64,000 nt of DNA from Bacteroides sp. (lineage in GTDB: Bacteria; Bacteroidota; Bacteroidia; Bacteroidales; Bacteroidaceae), in NCBI GenBank assembly GCA_017471925.1, contig JAFURM010000029.1, positions 32,398 through 96,397 of the forward strand. The letters are read 5' to 3'. How positions within the stretch are numbered: the stretch's first letter is position 1; the number at the start of each line of letters is the position of its first letter. This document shows positions 62,135 to 64,000 of this stretch, piece by piece. The translations under genes and the position numbers were made by a program. The notes under the pieces are model-generated. The model saw nothing but the letters and a program-made list of their open reading frames with translations. It was not told the origin of the DNA and did not search any database.

Positions 62135-62650
62135 CCGATAAAGGTGGTCAGCGAGCGGATGCTCAAAGAGGGACTGGAGTTTACCGACAACCGCTTTGTG
62201 GTTGAGGGGAACTACAAGTACACTTACAACAACGGGCATCTTGCGATGGCGGACCCGATAGCCGCCGCACGAAACTTCCTGAACGCTTTGGAGAGGATTC
62301 CGTCCATCATCGACCAGTACAAGGCGAAGAATGAGGTGCTGGAAAAGGAGATTCCGCAGTTGCAGGAGATAGCGGGCAAGGTGTGGAAGAAGGAGGACGA
62401 GCTGAAACAGTTGAAGTCTGAACTTGCCGCACTTGACCGAAAGATTCAGCTGGATCTTGCACCGCCTACGCCGGAAGTCACCGAAAAGGAGAAGGAACTG
62501 AAGCCTGCGCAACATGAAGGACGGTTTCCGCATAGTCCTGACCCGACAGTGGGTATCAAGACCGTGCCGGACACACCGGAGATCCCTATTGTGCCTGTGC
62601 AGAGAGAATCAGAGTACAACAAACATTCTTTCAGCAAATTCCGGCTTTAA
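62117..62650 (+). pseudogene. C-terminal fragment of a conjugative-element DNA methylase/helicase
   Basis: Open from 62117 to TAA at 62648. It encodes about 170 residues, with no good start (GTG at 62144). VVSERMLKEGLEFTDNRFVVE, YKYTYNNGHLAMADPIAAARN and the coiled stretch EIAGKVWKKEDELKQLKSEL match, from memory of these families, the extreme C-terminus of the very large N6-adenine-methylase/helicase proteins of Bacteroides conjugative transposons. The rest of the protein is absent, so this is a remnant or a rearranged end. The intact recombinase gene follows 73 nt later. Confidence 0.6.
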
Positions 62651-62723
62651 TCCTTTGATTTTGGGGATGACATCTCCGATTGTTGTCCCCTTATTTTATA
62701 TCTATCCTAAAACAGTGATTATT

Positions 62724-63926
62724 ATGGCGACAATAAAAGTAAAATTCCGACCTTCGACTATTGCAGACCGCGAGGGCACTATCTATTATCAGATTATCCA
62801 CGAGAGGAAAGTGCGACAGCTTCTCTCTGATTACCGCGTGTTCCCGACAGAGTGGGATGAAAGCCGTTCAATGGTGACATCCCGTCCGGGAAATGTGCGC
62901 AAGTCTTTCATTCTCTCAATCCGGGAACGTATCCGCTGGGACATTGAGCGATTGACAAAGATTGACCGCAAACTGGATTCCAACGGTTTGTCTTATACCG
63001 CTGACGATGTGATTGACGAGTTCAACCGTTATGCACAGGAATACTCCCTGTTCAACTTCATGGAGGGCATCATCGCCAAGCTCAAACAGAATGGCAAGGT
63101 CAGGACTTCCGAGACCTATAAATCCACGCTCAATAGTTTCAAGAAGTTTCGCGAGGGCGAGGACATAATGCTCGACTGTCTGACATCGGAGATAATGGAA
63201 GCGTATGAAGCATGGCATCACAAACGTGGTGTTGCGCCCAATACCATTTCTTTTTATACTCGGATACTCCGGGCTGTCTATAACCGTGCTGTGGAACACG
63301 ACATTATAGAGAACCGCAATCCGTTCAAACATGTCTATACCGGGGTGGACAAGACCGTCAAGCGGGCCTTGCCCATTGCATTGGTCAAGAGGATCAAGGC
63401 ATTGGATTTGTCACTGACACCATCGCTGGACTTTGCCAGAGACATGTTCCTTATGAGTTTCTATCTCAGGGGGATGAGCTTTATCGACATGGCATTTCTG
63501 AAAAAGTCAGACCTCAAGAACGGCTACATTACCTATCGCCGTCGCAAGACCGGTCAGCAGCTTATCATAGAATGGACCAAGGAGATGCAGATGATTCTCG
63601 ACAAATACCCGGAGAATGAGAGCGACTACCTGCTGCCCGTCATACGTAATCACGGCACTAACGAGCGATGCACCTACCGCAACGTAGGCTACAATATCAA
63701 CCATAATCTCAAGAGCATTGCCGGAATGGTCGGAATCACGATACCTCTGACCCTCTACGTAGCCCGCCACAGCTGGGCTTCTGCGGCCAAGGCAAAAGGG
63801 ATTCCTATAAGTGTTATCAGCGAGGGGATGGGACATGATTCGGAAGCCACAACACAAATCTATCTTGCAAGTCTTGATACTTCCGTCGTGGACAAGGCCA
63901 ACTCCCTAATCCTCAAAAGCCTTTAG
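62724..63926 (+). CDS. Tyrosine recombinase/integrase (Bacteroides Tsr type)
   Basis: 400 residues from ATG 62724. N-terminal arm-binding/SAM-like domain (MATIKVKFRPSTIADREGTI, YPIFPTEWD-like FPTEWDESRS), core-binding region (about 120-220), catalytic domain with Arg249 (YLRGMSF), Lys in RRRKTGQQL, Arg348 (VARHSWAS), His371 (GMGH) and nucleophile Tyr380 (TTQIYLASLD). The set is complete, so it should be active. Such proteins integrate and excise elements, or invert promoters and shuffle surface genes in Bacteroides. Its target is not visible; the element edge to the left and the out-of-window DNA to the right are candidates. Confidence 0.9.
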   Translation: MATIKVKFRPSTIADREGTIYYQIIHERKVRQLLSDYRVFPTEWDESRSMVTSRPGNVRKSFILSIRERIRWDIERLTKIDRKLDSNGLSYTADDVIDEFNRYAQEYSLFNFMEGIIAKLKQNGKVRTSETYKSTLNSFKKFREGEDIMLDCLTSEIMEAYEAWHHKRGVAPNTISFYTRILRAVYNRAVEHDIIENRNPFKHVYTGVDKTVKRALPIALVKRIKALDLSLTPSLDFARDMFLMSFYLRGMSFIDMAFLKKSDLKNGYITYRRRKTGQQLIIEWTKEMQMILDKYPENESDYLLPVIRNHGTNERCTYRNVGYNINHNLKSIAGMVGITIPLTLYVARHSWASAAKAKGIPISVISEGMGHDSEATTQIYLASLDTSVVDKANSLILKSL

Positions 63927-63929
63927 TAT

Positions 63930-63969
63930 AAGCCTCAGTTTCCACCCCGGAGATTGAGGCTTTTATTGT
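63930..63969 (+). terminator. Terminator of the recombinase gene
   Basis: Stem AAGCCTCA (63930-63937) / TGAGGCTT (63955-63962), 17-nt loop, followed by TTATTGTTTT. It begins 4 nt after the recombinase stop codon. Confidence 0.75.
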
Positions 63970-64000
63970 TTTGCAACCGTCCAAGTCTCTAAATAAGAGA

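Noticed and set aside
62514-62723. Upstream extension of the recombinase frame
   Set aside because: It overlaps the methylase tail in another frame; the ATG at 62724 gives the conserved recombinase N-terminus.
1-64000. tRNA, rRNA or riboswitch genes
   Set aside because: Reading for TTCGANTCC-type T-loops and other familiar RNA motifs found none; a covariance-model scan would be needed to exclude small RNAs.

Overview
The window reads as the chromosome of a Bacteroidales bacterium, most likely Bacteroidaceae. The signs are Bacteroidetes-type promoters (-7 box TAnnTTTG with a TTG/TTTG -33 box about 20 nt upstream) in place of -10/-35 boxes, few Shine-Dalgarno sites, the long two-part form of IspG, a butyrate kinase/phosphotransbutyrylase pair, DUF3575/DUF3868/FimB-Mfa2 fimbrial genes, SufE and PurM-like genes of Bacteroides type, and at the right end a Bacteroides-type tyrosine recombinase. 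Most coding DNA is GC-rich, which produces many long antisense ORFs that are not genes. No rRNA, tRNA or CRISPR array was found.

Region 1 (1-33.8 kb) is mostly core metabolism and information processing: speA (partial), aroK, RNase HI, an MsbA-like exporter, a CotH-kinase lipoprotein, buk-ptb, an LD-carboxypeptidase, a glutaminyl cyclase, sufE, ispG-purE-gcvH, a PAP2-like protein, rpoN, argS, lolD, pyrF-prfA-purM, lemA with a TPM-domain partner, a hydrolase-aroE-purC-phoH run, an OmpA-family protein, trpS and a DUF1846 protein. Embedded in it (10.6-12.75 kb) is a compact accessory operon: a 49-residue hydrophobic peptide, a CPBP/CAAX-type membrane protease, a DUF2975 membrane protein and a small Xre regulator. 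It is preceded by two palindromic operators that bracket its promoter.

Region 2 (34.2-51.2 kb) is one leftward type V (Mfa/FimA-like) pilus operon: DUF3575, DUF3868/OmpA-like with TPR, an Mfa1-like fimbrillin, the Mfa2 anchor, then three further lipoprotein subunits of 618, 968 and 2306 residues. Four of the five structural subunits carry a Thr-Arg site 52-63 residues from the start, after a first beta strand. This is where the Arg-specific protease of type V pili would cut to allow donor-strand polymerisation. The fimbrillin gene and two modules of the giant subunit are far more AT-rich than the surrounding DNA. A 22-bp perfect inverted repeat around a promoter-like segment lies upstream of the operon.

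Region 3 (52.0-61.3 kb) is a leftward glycan-assembly cluster that appears to be transcribed from metG: a Wzx-type flippase fused to a fucosyltransferase-like domain, a GT14-type branching enzyme, two GT2-like enzymes, a GT4 enzyme with its own promoter, and another GT2. Region 4 (61.4-64.0 kb) is the edge of an integrated mobile element: a decayed TonB-dependent receptor fragment, the tail of a conjugative-element DNA methylase/helicase and an intact tyrosine recombinase.

The spacers hold several repeat families: long perfect hairpins of a GGCACGGATTACACGGAT type, TTGATAGTTGATAAT strings, GC-rich REP-like palindromes and an octamer CCGCCAAT family. At three places these repeats run into coding sequence and appear to supply protein ends (SufE C-terminus, PhoH C-terminus, N-terminus of the 968-residue pilus subunit).
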